From the NCBI GenBank assembly GCA_964020085.1, contig OZ026608.1:16447479-16511478 (forward strand): a DNA stretch of 64,000 nucleotides, given 5' to 3'. A program made the translations under genes and the position numbers. Positions 30,499-41,523 of this stretch are shown here, in pieces; the first letter of the stretch is position 1, and the number at the start of each line of letters is the position of its first letter. This DNA comes from Micromussa lordhowensis (Eukaryota; Cnidaria; Anthozoa; Scleractinia; Lobophylliidae). The notes below the pieces were generated by a model. It worked only from the letters and a program-made list of their open reading frames with translations, did no database searches and was not told the origin of the DNA.

Positions 30499-33400
30499 AT
30501 GGCGCTTTGCCGTTTAGTTTTCCTAGCTCTAGTCTCTTGCATATTAGCAGAGGATCCTACAATCTATTTCGTGGAGAAATTTGAAGGTACGAAGTAATTT
30601 AAATCACTGTAAGCTAATGCCATGCACAATTTTTGTCAATTTCATTTCCTAGTGCGATTCGTGGTTCAAGCTTCTTTTCAAACATTCTGTTTTATGCTTC
30701 CAGAGCAAAGTTACCAAGATAGATGGATTGAATCTACTTTCAAGGGAAGTGATAGCGGAAAATTCTTGTGGTCAGCTGGAAAATTTTACGGCGATGCCGA
30801 CTTAGACAAAGGTAAAATTTTATTCTACTTTTATTGCAGTAAAAAAAGAGAATGTGACTAAAAATTGCCAATTTTTAGTTGTTCAGCTGCAAAGCTGTTA
30901 GATTAAATTTGGCGAAAATTGCTTGAAACGGTGGCTTTGTACCGTGCAAATAATTAAGCAAACGAAATGTCGTTTCAACAGGTATTCAGACCAGCCAAGA
31001 TGCGAAGTTCTACGGCATTTCTGCTAAGTTCGATGAACCTTTCTCGAACGAAGACAAGACTCTTGTGATTCAGTTCCAAGTAAAACATGAACAGAACATC
31101 GATTGCGGTGGTGGTTACCTTAAGGTAGGTCTTTTTCATGTTTATTTTCATCCCAAATCTCGGATTCATTGTTTTGTAAAGAACATTGCGTTATTTTGTC
31201 TTCAACTGCTAATGGAACTATAAGCAACATTTCAGATCTTGCTGAATGTAAATATACTTTACCTTAGCTAACACCTGAAGGGCATTTTTCTTATTTTTCT
31301 ATTCATTTCCAGGTTTATGATAGTAAAGTTGACCAGAAAAACATTCATGGAGATACCCCATATCACATCATGTTTGGTAGGTGATAAACGTTATCTGTAG
31401 AATTCGGATGCTTTTAAGGTCGTTAATTCAGTTGCCTTGAATACATGTATCTTTATGCTCATTTGCTGTGTAATATTGTTTTCCTATAGGCCCTGATATT
31501 TGTGGACCTGGCACCAAAAAAGTGCACGTTATCTTCAACTATAAAGGAAAGAACTTGCTTACTAAGAAAGACATCAGATGCAAGGTAAGGGATTCAGTAA
31601 CTTAGGAGAATGAGAAGAACGTAAAAATAGGCAAAATCTCAAACCTTTTTTCGAAGTTTAATAACGACATTTTAAATGTACAGGAATCTTGTGGGAAGCA
31701 AGTTAGCCTTTGTGTAAAGATTTTGAAATAACGTGTAAAAAGGTCGAGACAGCAGAAAAAGTTCTTACTTTGGCTTTCTACTAAACAAAGTTTAAAAATT
31801 CTATACCTTGATCAGAGACTGTATTTCTGGAATTAGTGTAGGTGATAATTTCAAACCGAGATCTTGGGCAGACCATTTTACTCCCACAGTACCTCGTTCC
31901 ACAAAAGAGTGTAATTAGGTTCCAGCCTCCTCTTAGAGAAACATAAACATGGTAAAATGCTTGGGGTGAACCTGTCATGGACCAGCATACCCTTAGGGGG
32001 AAGGTTAAATCTGCGTCAGGCCAAAAGGTCTATATAACCAGAGCTTCTTCTGATTTCCATAGAATTAAGCAGCTAGGACTATGTTTGCTCCCCTCTTCCT
32101 TGGATGGGATGCTAGTCCATTGCAGGATCATGCCCCCACCCGAGCATTGCATTTGCTGGTACCAATTCATACACTGGGTAGAGAGAGATACTGCAAGGGT
32201 TAACTGCCCTGCCCAATAACACCACACAATGAAACCGACCTGGCCATTAACCCAGACTGCGCAATGAAAAGTCTAATGTGCTGACCATTATGCCACAGCT
32301 ACTTCTACCTGTAGATCCTTAGGGAGAACCCAATATTCCTTGTCAAAACATGCTGCATGTAATATTCTAACAAAAGCTGCAACATTTGTTCTTAGGATGA
32401 TGAATTTACACATCTCTACACGCTCATTGTGAAGCCCGATAACACCTATGAGGTGCGCATTGATGGCTCTAAGGTTGAGAGTGGTGATCTTGAAGCAGAT
32501 TGGGATTATTTGCCACCAAAGAAAATTAAGGATCCAGAGGCTAAGAAACCTGAAGATTGGGACGATAAGGCAAAGATTGATGATCCAGAAGACAACAAAC
32601 CTGAGGTTGGTATTCTTAATTATGGTTACTTATTGTTTCATTTTTATTGCAGCTATACCTTTTAAAGCACTCGTAGCACTTCAGTTTTGTATTTAGTAAA
32701 AGTTGCTTTTGTAACCTGCTGGCACTGATTCAATTTGTGTTTTCAACAAAATTGATTTGATCAACTCAAGCTACAGTGCTAGTACTACTTAATATGTATC
32801 TCAGGGTAATATGTTCTGTCAGGGACAAGGTTTATCTGCATCTAAAACAACCTGGAATTTGCAACCAAAAGATATCCACAAAAATGTTTGTCTTTGACTT
32901 CATGCTGATGTAAATATCCTTGTTTTCAATTCTGCAGGACTGGGACAAACCTCAGAATATCCCAGACCCTGATGCCAAAAAGCCTGATGACTGGGATGAC
33001 GAGATTGACGGTGAATGGGAGCCTCCCATGATTGACAATCCTGACTACAAGGTTGGTGGAGAAACCTGTAAGCAAGACATTTTATTTGCTTCTTGCTACT
33101 TGAGTGTTTGTTCTTTCTAGCATTTCTGCTTTCGAACCTAAATTTCCCTCACTTTTTGATTGCCTGTGTAGTTCTTGTATGTGGCTCATGTACGCTCATA
33201 TCATTTGACTAATCTGTTCAGGTCCAAGTCTGTCAGTTTTAATGGTACTTCTTAATCTCAGCTGATCACATTGTTTAGTAACTGACTGGTAATTATGGTG
33301 ATTTGAACCCAGTAGTATGAAGTAGTTTGTTAACTGTGACAAAGTCATTAATCTCTGTACAGAAATAGACTATATTTGTTCAAAAGAAAAGAATACTTGC

Positions 33401-36121
33401 TGGCTAAAAAATTCAAAAAGTAACATGAGCATTCAGCTATCAGTCTACAGCCTTTGACGGATAAACGTGTAAATTAGGTGACTATTGTTTAAAAATAATA
33501 CTATACTGGTTTGGAATCGGTTTAGAATTGTCAATATGCTTGGTAGCAGAGCTGAGGTGTGCCAAGCCTCCAAGGTTTTTCTAATGCGAAAAGAGCCTTT
33601 GTCAATGACCTTAGAATTACAAAAACCTATGGAATGGTCGATTGACCATGCATGTTTCGCAATGTTTGATCCATTAGAACATGTTTCTTCTTTCTGATAT
33701 GTTCTTTCTTACGGGTTTTAAAACACTGGCCGGTTTCACCTACATAACACCAATTACAATTATAAAATAACCTTAACCTCTAAGGGAACATTGACCGGCC
33801 TCAAGAAGCTGTTTTGTCTTTGTGTCCTTTTTTCCTTTTCTTTCTTCGGGTGAAAACATTGATAAATACAATGGAGTAGCATTGTTTGCAGGTCGCCGAA
33901 CAATATCCGCATAGTGAATTATCATTGATTGTTTTCCCTTTGGAGATCAGTCGTTCTGGTTAAAAATTATTAACGAATATGTAAATATGCAGACGTTCTC
34001 TTAATTTTTGCCTCGTTGCGTACAATGCCTGGTCACATTCGCGAATTTAACAGGCTAAAGCAGCATTCGATCCACGATTTGGTATTTAAAATATGGCAGA
34101 ATAATAACACTGAAACGACTTTAAGAGTTTTTTGTCTCTGAATGTGAATTATGTCAGTATTAGCCTCCACAGAAGTGGGGAGAGGGGTGCTAGAGATAAC
34201 TATATTTATGCAATCCTGTGTCCCACTGGGCCCCGGTAAGTTCCACGTGGTGGTTCTAGTTTATAAAATAGCCTTAACCCCTAAGGGAACATTTGCCAGT
34301 TGACGACATCAATTCAATTAATATCTCAGACTCTGGGTTTGCAGTAACTTCAATTTAACCTTTAATCTTGTTGTTAAAATGATGGCTATTACTCTTTTTT
34401 TGACAGTGCTTTTTTGCCTTTTTTTCTCTTAGGGAGAATGGAAACCCAAGCAAATTGACAATCCTAACTACAAAGGAGAGTGGGTTCACCCAGAAATTGA
34501 CAATCCTGAGTACCAAACGGACGACAAACTTTACAAGTATGATGACATTGGAGCCATTGGTTTTGATCTTTGGCAGGTGAGCTGCAGCAGTTGACAGGGT
34601 TCACATGCACCTTGAAAGTCCTTGAATTTGAAAATCAAAATTCAAGGCCTTGAAAGTCCGTGAAAAGTACATTGGGTCCTTGAAATTTGCTCTTTGACTT
34701 TTTTCACTTAGTGGAAGAACTAGAAAAGACTGACACTTAAACAAATCTGGCAGTTATCCCTTAAACCTGATCATCTAGTATCACATTCTAATGGCATTTT
34801 TTTACTAGATAGTGTGCTTGAAAAATTGGAATTGCACCCTGGAATGTCCTTCAAAAGTCCTTGAAGTTTTAGTCCCAAAAAAAGAGTATGAATCCTGAGT
34901 TGAGCCTAGGAGATACAACTATCTTTCTAATCAAGACAAAAACTAAGGAGTAAATAGAGAAATAAAACCTTAACTATGTATGCTGATAATTAAACAGCCT
35001 TAGATTAGTTTTGGTCTCTTTTTTCATGATTGGGCGTGTTTGTAGACTATTTACTGCAATTTATCATCATAGATACATGTAGCCATCTTTGATTATAATA
35101 TGGGTTTCTTTCTTTCTCTTTCCAGGTCAAATCAGGAACTATTTTTGACAACATCCTTGTAACAGATTCTGTTGAGTATGCTGAAACATTCGCTAAGGAA
35201 ACCTTTGAGAAAACCAAGGAAGGTGAAAAGAAAATGAAGGATGAGCAGGATGAAAAGGAACGTAAAGAAAGAGAAGCAGAAGAGAAGAAGGCAAAGGAGG
35301 AAGAGGACAAAAAGAAATCTGAGGAGGAGGATGAGGAAGAAGAGGAGGAGGAAGAGGTGGGTCCAAGTTCACTGTCCTTATTTGAGGCTCCATCCACATT
35401 ACGCTGGATAAATTTGAAAACACAGTTTTATTTTTTATGGTTGGGCCTATCATCCACTCTATGTCATGAACAGTGTTTTTTCAGAGCAGTCTTCAAACTG
35501 GAGAAATTTGAAAACCTTGGCTTGGTGTTTTAGTGTGGATGGAAAACGGTGCTTTTCAAAAACTATGATCTCACAACAATCACGTGATTTCCCTGCTCAA
35601 GTTTTCTCCAAAAAACACTCCAAATTGACTAGACTTCATCAGTACAAGTGTCACCTCTACAAAAGAGCTTTGAGCCATGCCCTGTATTCAGATGTTCTTA
35701 GAAGGTGGCTTAATGTAGCAGTTAATCAACTGCATGTGTATATCCAATTAGTTCTATTATCAGTTGAAACTTCAGTCATAATTATTGGTGTGCAGGGTTG
35801 TCAAAACAAGCCGGCAACCGGCGCATTTCACCGGCTATTTTGAATATTGCGCCGGTTACTCCAAATGTTAGTAGGTCAGTTCTGAGCGTGATATTGGAGA
35901 AATAAAATGGAAATAGCCACCTACTCTTTGGATGAAACCCGCTTCTCTAAAACCTACTGACAACCCCGGGTGTGTTGTTGTTACCATTATAGGAGGAAGA
36001 AAGTAAAGAAACTGAGGAGGAAAGTAAAGAAACTGAGGAGAAACCAGAAGAGGGCAGTGAAGAACCAGAGAGTGCAACTGAAGAGGAGGAAGAGGAAACA
36101 ACAGCAAAAGACGAGCTTTAA
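30499..36121 (+). CDS. CALR: Calreticulin, complete, 10 exons, 441 aa
   Basis: Calreticulin is the ER-lumenal, calcium-binding lectin chaperone for monoglucosylated glycoproteins. Exons are 30499-30586, 30704-30811, 30982-31124, 31313-31376, 31490-31584, 32396-32605, 32938-33051, 34433-34576, 35126-35356 and 35993-36121; all phases join. A signal peptide ([17 protein letters not shown]) precedes the globular domain, which has [19 protein letters not shown] and KKVHVIF signatures. The P-domain has three DPxAKKPxDWD-type repeats and three GEWxPxxIDNPxY-type repeats. The C-terminal tail is Glu/Lys rich, with an acidic run, a short internal duplication (SKETEE twice) and a KDEL retrieval signal. 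Two donors are GTTGGT, but both keep frame and the repeat structure. Human calreticulin is 417 aa; the acidic tail is longer here. Confidence 0.97.
31960..32310 (-). mobile_element. tRNA-related SINE copy (family S2) in a calreticulin intron
   Basis: The segment with GGATGGGATGCTAGTCCATT is shared with 53560-53715 (GATGGGATGCTGGTCCATT). On the minus strand both begin with a tRNA-like head (GTGGCATAATGGTCAGCACA here). The B box is poor in this copy. It causes a spurious open frame at 31977-32219. Confidence 0.6.
33710..34310. repeat. Direct repeat pair in a calreticulin intron
   Basis: A short block with TATAAAATAACCTTAACCTC and AAGGGAACATT occurs at about 33755-33795 and again near 34258-34298. 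No coding function is seen in the rest of this 1.4 kb intron. Confidence 0.5.
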
Positions 36122-36148
36122 TTGAATCAGATGCATCTAGGCATTTTT

Positions 36149-36154
36149 AATAAA
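36149..36154 (+). terminator. Poly(A) signal of calreticulin
   Basis: AATAAA lies 27 bp after the TAA stop. A second AATAAA near 36472 could serve a longer 3' UTR. Confidence 0.55.
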
Positions 36155-36599
36155 AGAAGAGAACTCTATGATGTATGCAGCACCTCATAATGTGTGCCCT
36201 TGTTTTAGGTGGTGTATCCAAGTGTCGCTTCTGTCTGGATGTTACCAGAAAGCAGAGGCCTTTTCTCGTAAGATGCATTTTTAGCCTCTTTTAAAGCTTG
36301 ACTTGTGAGATCATCAAAATGCATTTTGCTAAACTATGACTGTATGCTGTCTGCTCTTTGAACACTTATTTTATTTTCTATTGTGAGAGAAGGCCTCAAT
36401 ATTGTTCGCCATTGCTTGTCTCATCTGGGTTTAGATACTAGCACTAATTTAATTTCATGTTTGATAAAAAAATAATAAACCACTTCATTACATGCTTATA
36501 CTTTTTATGGTGGATTTGTGTATTTCATTAATTAAAGAGATACTTCTGTTACATTGGTAACATTTATTTTTAACTAAATTTCAGCCAGTGCCAGAAATG

Positions 36600-37572
36600 G
36601 CTTATTTAAATGGCTTACAATAGATCGTTTCACTATCGCACAATAAAAAAATTCAAACCATTCAGTTGAGGAAGTCAAGAAATTGTGATCTTAATATAAC
36701 ACATAAATAAAGAAGACACTTCTCCAAGGTTGAGGGCTTTCCCAAACTGCAGATATTTGTTGAAATAGTTTTGCAGAAATGTGCAGAGTCCAGAATAGAA
36801 ATGGCATGTTGGTGCACTTCTGTGGTGCACCAATATGGTGGCGACTGATTATCTGCACTGCACAAACAAGCATTTACTTAATAAGCACTTTTGCTTCTGC
36901 TTTAACTTCTAAAAAAGTTTAAACTTGTGAGAGGTATATTTTTTTCACAAATGCAATTGTAGCTTTGTGTCACCCACGGTCAAAACTCTGAAATTCAAAA
37001 TGTGCTGACTTCCAAATGGTTGGTAGGTTGGTGATAGGTTGAAGAGAAAGACCTGGGAGTTAGGAGAGAGGTTAGGGGGTACCCAACATTTTCTTTGGCT
37101 TGCTTTGGTCACACTCCTTGACTGCACTTAACTGAGGTTGGGATTATTCCAACTGGTTAGGAATTTTGGTTCATTTCTAGCCTGTGAAGGGGCTCTGTAG
37201 TTGATAGGGCAAAGGGAAAGAGGATCGAAGAGTGAGATTGGAAAAGAGGGAGCCCCCTTACCATTCCCCTCCTGGCCACTTCACTCTCAGTTCCTTTTTC
37301 AGCCTTCCAGCTGCAGTCGGACCCTTCCAGCTGGAGCCTGTTCAGAGACAAGTACATTTCTAGGACTTAAACTAAATGCGTGAAGGAGTAAATTGAAAAA
37401 ATCTTTCCTTGCCCAGTCAGGTATTCGGACAATTTTTATGGAGCAGTAGTAGTACCTAAAAGGTAGCTTTTGTCCACTGGAGTGCACGATCATCTCACAA
37501 TATGCCCTAATTAAAAAGGTTATTACCATGCCCACACTTCAATCCTATGATCCTTACAAGTTAGCAATCACC
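36600..37572. other. Intergenic region between calreticulin and JMJD7 (tail to tail)
   Basis: No gene is recognisable here. Several short open frames on both strands have no domain or splice support. Confidence 0.5.
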
Positions 37573-37578
37573 TTTATT
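37573..37578 (-). terminator. Poly(A) signal of JMJD7
   Basis: On the minus strand AATAAA lies about 11 bp after the stop codon. Confidence 0.5.
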
Positions 37579-37589
37579 TTTCAAAACAA

Positions 37590-38561
37590 TCACTCTGTCT
37601 TACTGACAAGGTCTGTCACAGTCTCAACAAATTTAAAATAGTTGTATTTGATGTCATATTCCATGTCATACCAAAAGTTTACAGCAATACACCCATGGGA
37701 TTGCTGAACGTGATGAAACCAAAGAGAAGGCAAATATAGCATCTCTCCAGCCTGCACTGTGCAAGAAACAGGGTTGGCTCTCCCAAATTTTGGATATTTT
37801 TGAAGATCTGGATTCAACGGATCAACGGCTATCCAAGGCACTTTGGGCGCTGGTGAGAGTTCTGTGACGTGTTCGACAACTTCATCAACAATCTCAAAAT
37901 CTCCACTCTCTGAGGTTTTGAACCTTGCTGGTGTGTAGAGTTCATAAGGAATCAATGGGAGATCACTTGGTGGTAACAATGTGAAGACTTTCTTGCCCGA
38001 GATCACGCAATACAGGTTTTCGTAGTGATCTTTGTGCATCGAGGTGATGGCTCTTTTATCTCCCATCCAAAAGTTCACGGCATCTGGATGTTTACCGAAT
38101 GCTTCAGTTGCCCAAGATATATCAGAAGCCGCATCCGCGCACAATTCTTGAAACTCCTCTGTTAAGTTAGAGTTTTGTTTCTGAACGTAAAAGATCCCTC
38201 GCTCCTTGACTTTTCCCTCCAGAATGTCCAAAAATTTGGAAAACTTCATCTCCTGTTCCTCTGGCATGACAAATTTATTTCCTACCACTGCATCAGCGTA
38301 TCCATTTGGCGTCACAGCAACAGTTACTCTCCTGTGACCGATTCTCTCTCTCAAGTAATCGTCATTCCATTTTTCAAGTGCTGGCCAATGATTAAACGAG
38401 TTCTTGATGATTACCGGAACATTTGGATTTACCCAATCTCTTAAAAATTCCAAAGGACTGGGAGGTATTTCAAGCTTTGGCACCTCTGAGCTGAGATAAA
38501 GTTCTCTTGCTTCAAGTGATAAATTTTCTAGTGCTTCTGATAGTGCGTTAATGGCAGCCAT
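37590..38561 (-). CDS. JMJD7: JmjC-domain 2-oxoglutarate oxygenase JMJD7, complete, intronless, 323 aa
   Basis: JMJD7 is an Fe(II)/2-oxoglutarate-dependent JmjC protein; in human cells it is a (3S)-lysyl hydroxylase of the GTPases DRG1/2, and protease activity on histone tails has also been claimed. The N-terminal family region ([20 protein letters not shown]) is followed by the jelly-roll domain. The metal-binding triad is visible: H176 and D178 in [17 protein letters not shown], and the distal histidine at 283 or 284 in [12 protein letters not shown] lysine (ISGKKVF) is placed to hold 2-oxoglutarate. Length is close to the human 316 aa. The frame is uninterrupted, unlike the multi-exon vertebrate gene. 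The ATG is in a good context (GCCATCG on the plus strand). Confidence 0.95.
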   Translation of the reverse strand: MAAINALSEALENLSLEARELYLSSEVPKLEIPPSPLEFLRDWVNPNVPVIIKNSFNHWPALEKWNDDYLRERIGHRRVTVAVTPNGYADAVVGNKFVMPEEQEMKFSKFLDILEGKVKERGIFYVQKQNSNLTEEFQELCADAASDISWATEAFGKHPDAVNFWMGDKRAITSMHKDHYENLYCVISGKKVFTLLPPSDLPLIPYELYTPARFKTSESGDFEIVDEVVEHVTELSPAPKVPWIAVDPLNPDLQKYPKFGRANPVSCTVQAGEMLYLPSLWFHHVQQSHGCIAVNFWYDMEYDIKYNYFKFVETVTDLVSKTE

Positions 38562-38720
38562 CGCCTCAGAAAAGTGTTAAGCAGAATTTTGCCTTTTCCG
38601 TCCGCCATGATGGTTCAAAGCTCGGCTGCTAAGCCGTCTTTTTCGGTTCCAGGAATTCTCCACTTCATCTTCCATCCAGTTGATGTGTCGTCTTTGCTCT
38701 GACATCCTCGCTATAAAAAC
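38562..38720. promoter_or_regulatory. Bidirectional promoter between JMJD7 and COMMD2
   Basis: Only 159 bp separate the two start codons, so both promoters and 5' UTRs must share this stretch. A CGCCATGATGG segment sits near 38605. CTATAAAAAC at about 38711 resembles a TATA box but lies only 10 bp before the COMMD2 ATG, too close to act as one unless the start is internal. Confidence 0.65.
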
Positions 38721-39323
38721 ATGCTTCTTATTCTTTCCGAAGAGCAAAAGGAACACTTAAAGTTCCTGACATCTTTGGAGTTCGATGTAGTCCTCGAGTT
38801 TGCTCGAATCTCCCTGGATTCTATTCTAAAAGGCTCTTCTAATCCCAAAATCTTCCAAGCGGCCGCTCAGAAGCTTGGTGTTGAAGTCAACACGGTCAAG
38901 AATGGGATTAGCGGTTTGCAGCATGTCTTAACAGAGAGCTCTCGTTTGATGATTGGCGAAATTGACTTTCAGGACTCTGTCATGACGCTCGGTTTCTCTC
39001 AAGAAGTAATCGGGGCATTGCTGAAGGTGTACTTGGAGAATAGAAAAGAAATTAGGAACATATTGGGCGAAATGAGCTTTGGAACACCTCATTATCACGA
39101 TCTGGAGTGGCGATTCGATGTGGAGCTGGCCAGCAGAGCACTCCACCATCAAACAAATCCTGTGATTATTATGAGGCTGCATACCAAGGAAGGAGAAAAG
39201 AAGAGTGCGGACATTCTTCAAACTGATCCTGTAAACTTGCTTCACCTCACCTCTGAGCTGGAAAATGCTATGCAAGAAATGAAGACTGCACATTGCCGGA
39301 GAATAGTTAGGAATATAAAATGA
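38721..39323 (+). CDS. COMMD2: COMM domain-containing protein 2, complete, intronless, 200 aa
   Basis: COMMD2 is one of ten COMMD proteins that assemble with CCDC22/CCDC93 in the Commander complex, which controls endosomal recycling. The N-terminal helical domain starts MLLILSEEQKEHLKFL, with LTESSRLMIGE and DFQDSVMTLGFSQE. The C-terminal COMM domain has LEWRFDVELASR, LQTDPVNLLHL and ends CRRIVRNIK. Length equals the vertebrate protein (199 aa). There is no intron, although vertebrate COMMD2 has several exons. A candidate poly(A) signal is AATAAA at 40491-40496. Confidence 0.95.
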   Translation: MLLILSEEQKEHLKFLTSLEFDVVLEFARISLDSILKGSSNPKIFQAAAQKLGVEVNTVKNGISGLQHVLTESSRLMIGEIDFQDSVMTLGFSQEVIGALLKVYLENRKEIRNILGEMSFGTPHYHDLEWRFDVELASRALHHQTNPVIIMRLHTKEGEKKSADILQTDPVNLLHLTSELENAMQEMKTAHCRRIVRNIK

Positions 39324-41372
39324 ACCATAGGGAATTCGAAGAACGCACACTTAATCCTAGGCGAATTCAACAGACATCTATTTCAGCATAATTTCACTCA
39401 ACCCTCTGACAGATAGGATGTTTACCATTTTAAAAATCCCTATAACTATGGTTCAAAACCAAATTTCTGAGAATCTTCTTTTGTTAGAAAGCCATATAGT
39501 GAGGTACCAGTAGTCTTGACATACCAGTTGGTATAAACCGTCAGAAATGTTTGTACCATTTGTTGATTTCCGTCATTTCCATCCAGTCTTCCGTCAATGT
39601 AAAACAACCACCAGAATCAGAATTATGAATAGATTATTATTATAAATGATAACTGCCCTCTGTACTGGCTGTTTTGCTAATTTAGGTAAATTCTTACCAT
39701 TATTCAATAGGTAGAAGGCTGGAAAAGGGGGGTGGGGGGGGGGGGAATTGCGATATAAAAAGGAAAGGGTACCGATATTGAAAGGATGGTACCCCTTAGG
39801 GTGTTTAGTCTCAAACAGTCCACAGCATTACCTTTTAGGGTGTTGGGACAAAAACATATCACAGGAGATAATGTTGTTTTGTTTTAGAATTGGTAGCTCT
39901 TAGGAGTGGAAACAATTCAAGCCACGTCCAAAAAACATGATCTTGGTACCTCTTAGGGGTTCTTTTCAAAATTTCCGATAAGCACCCTCGTCGTTTTTAT
40001 ATGGGATTAGAAGATGCCTGAAATTTTACCCCTAGAGACAATCATACTCAATGTTGTTTCTCAGTGATCTACATATTGAACTGTACTCAAATGGTTGTTC
40101 CAACCAGTTAGAGACACTGTATAAATCTTTGTGGGGTGATGTCACCTGTTTGTGTTTGTTGCAAAATCTCTGATGTTTTCTCTTGGGGAGTAGACTGAAC
40201 ACAAAGTGAGCGATCTATTTTTTTACTAAATAGGTAATGTGGGACCTTAGAGAATGTATGTAAGTGTTCCTTTATGGGAGGTGTTCTCTGGTGATTGAAA
40301 ATCTAGAGCTTGTATGAACCAGTGACTTGAGTGCCCACTTTCAGGATCCTTACGGAAGTTGCCTTGAATTAAAAGTTAGGCTGTAAATGTAATAACAATA
40401 GAGCTGTAACCAGGAAAAGACATATTTTAAAAAGGTGTCTTAAATCTTTTCAACCAGAGAAACTTTTTACTTCTGTTAAATTGTTAAAGTAATAAACTCC
40501 GATCTCTATCAACTATTGAAGGTAATTTACAATAATTATTTTGAAGCCATTTTTTTCATGATTATCAAGTTTTAAATAAAAATATTTAGAGTAATCCAGC
40601 TTGAGATTAATAACCCCAATCTTAGCCATCCTTGTGCTATTGGTTAATACCTCAATTTTGTTTTTCTCAAACTAATTTTGAGGTTCATTACTTTTGTATA
40701 CAGCAAAATGTGAATAAATAATAAACATTTGACCGGCCATGAAATGATATACGCTAAGACCTAACACTACAATTATCAGTTGAGTAAGGCACGATGGAGC
40801 TTTGATTATCAAGTTTTATACTTAATCTTACGGTGTTGCCACAGGCAACTTTCCTCAGTTCCAATGTTAACAATATGGTTGCCTGCAATTTCACTTGCGT
40901 TGCTGCCGATGTTGAGCTGTCTGTTGAGTTGTCTGTGACAATAACACAAGTTGAACGTTTCAACCTGGTTACCAAACTTTTGTTGCGCCTTACTCAACTG
41001 AAAATTGTATTAATAAGCATTTCCTGTCCAACCCTCTCACCACCAAGCTCATACAAGTGAACTCATTTCACCATGGCCATGTTTTATTGTAATTCACTAC
41101 TGCAAGCATTCTTTTGTAAACATCAGCATCTTTTTTCTTGGTAATTTTTCCTCTGACAATTTTCTGTCAAAGGGTCTAATAATTCTCTATTCCCTTATCT
41201 ATCTTCAGTTGTAACATTCAAGAGTCAAATCCTTTCCTTCCATGTGAAGTCTTTATTCTAAAGTTGCAGTTTTTGATGAAAGTATTTTGTTACTTTGGTC
41301 AAAAGAAGACAAGACTTCTAGATAACTCCTGCTTTACATTTCTGAGCTACCACTCAACTGAACAGCTATAAT
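39324..41372. other. Intergenic region between COMMD2 and CDC16
   Basis: No coding gene is seen in this stretch. It holds a short G run near 39730 and short AT-rich stretches. The COMMD2 and CDC16 3' UTRs converge here. Confidence 0.5.
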
Positions 41373-41378
41373 TTTATT
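41373..41378 (-). terminator. Poly(A) signal of CDC16
   Basis: On the minus strand AATAAA lies about 146 bp after the stop codon. Confidence 0.45.
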
Positions 41379-41523
41379 AGCAGGGGATCCACATTTTATG
41401 AAAATGGATGGAACCAAAGGAGCCTTGTAACTTGTAAAATACGTTTACTTCATTGATCTTTCCTTGTGGCCCATGTGTGGTTGTTCTCTGTACTTGTAAT
41501 AAAAATGGTCTACTGTCAGTGGT

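Noticed and set aside
31977..32219. 80-aa open frame in a calreticulin intron
   Set aside because: It lies within a SINE copy and resembles no protein.
35047..35453. Serine- or proline-rich open frames on the minus strand
   Set aside because: They are the antisense of the Glu/Lys-rich calreticulin tail.
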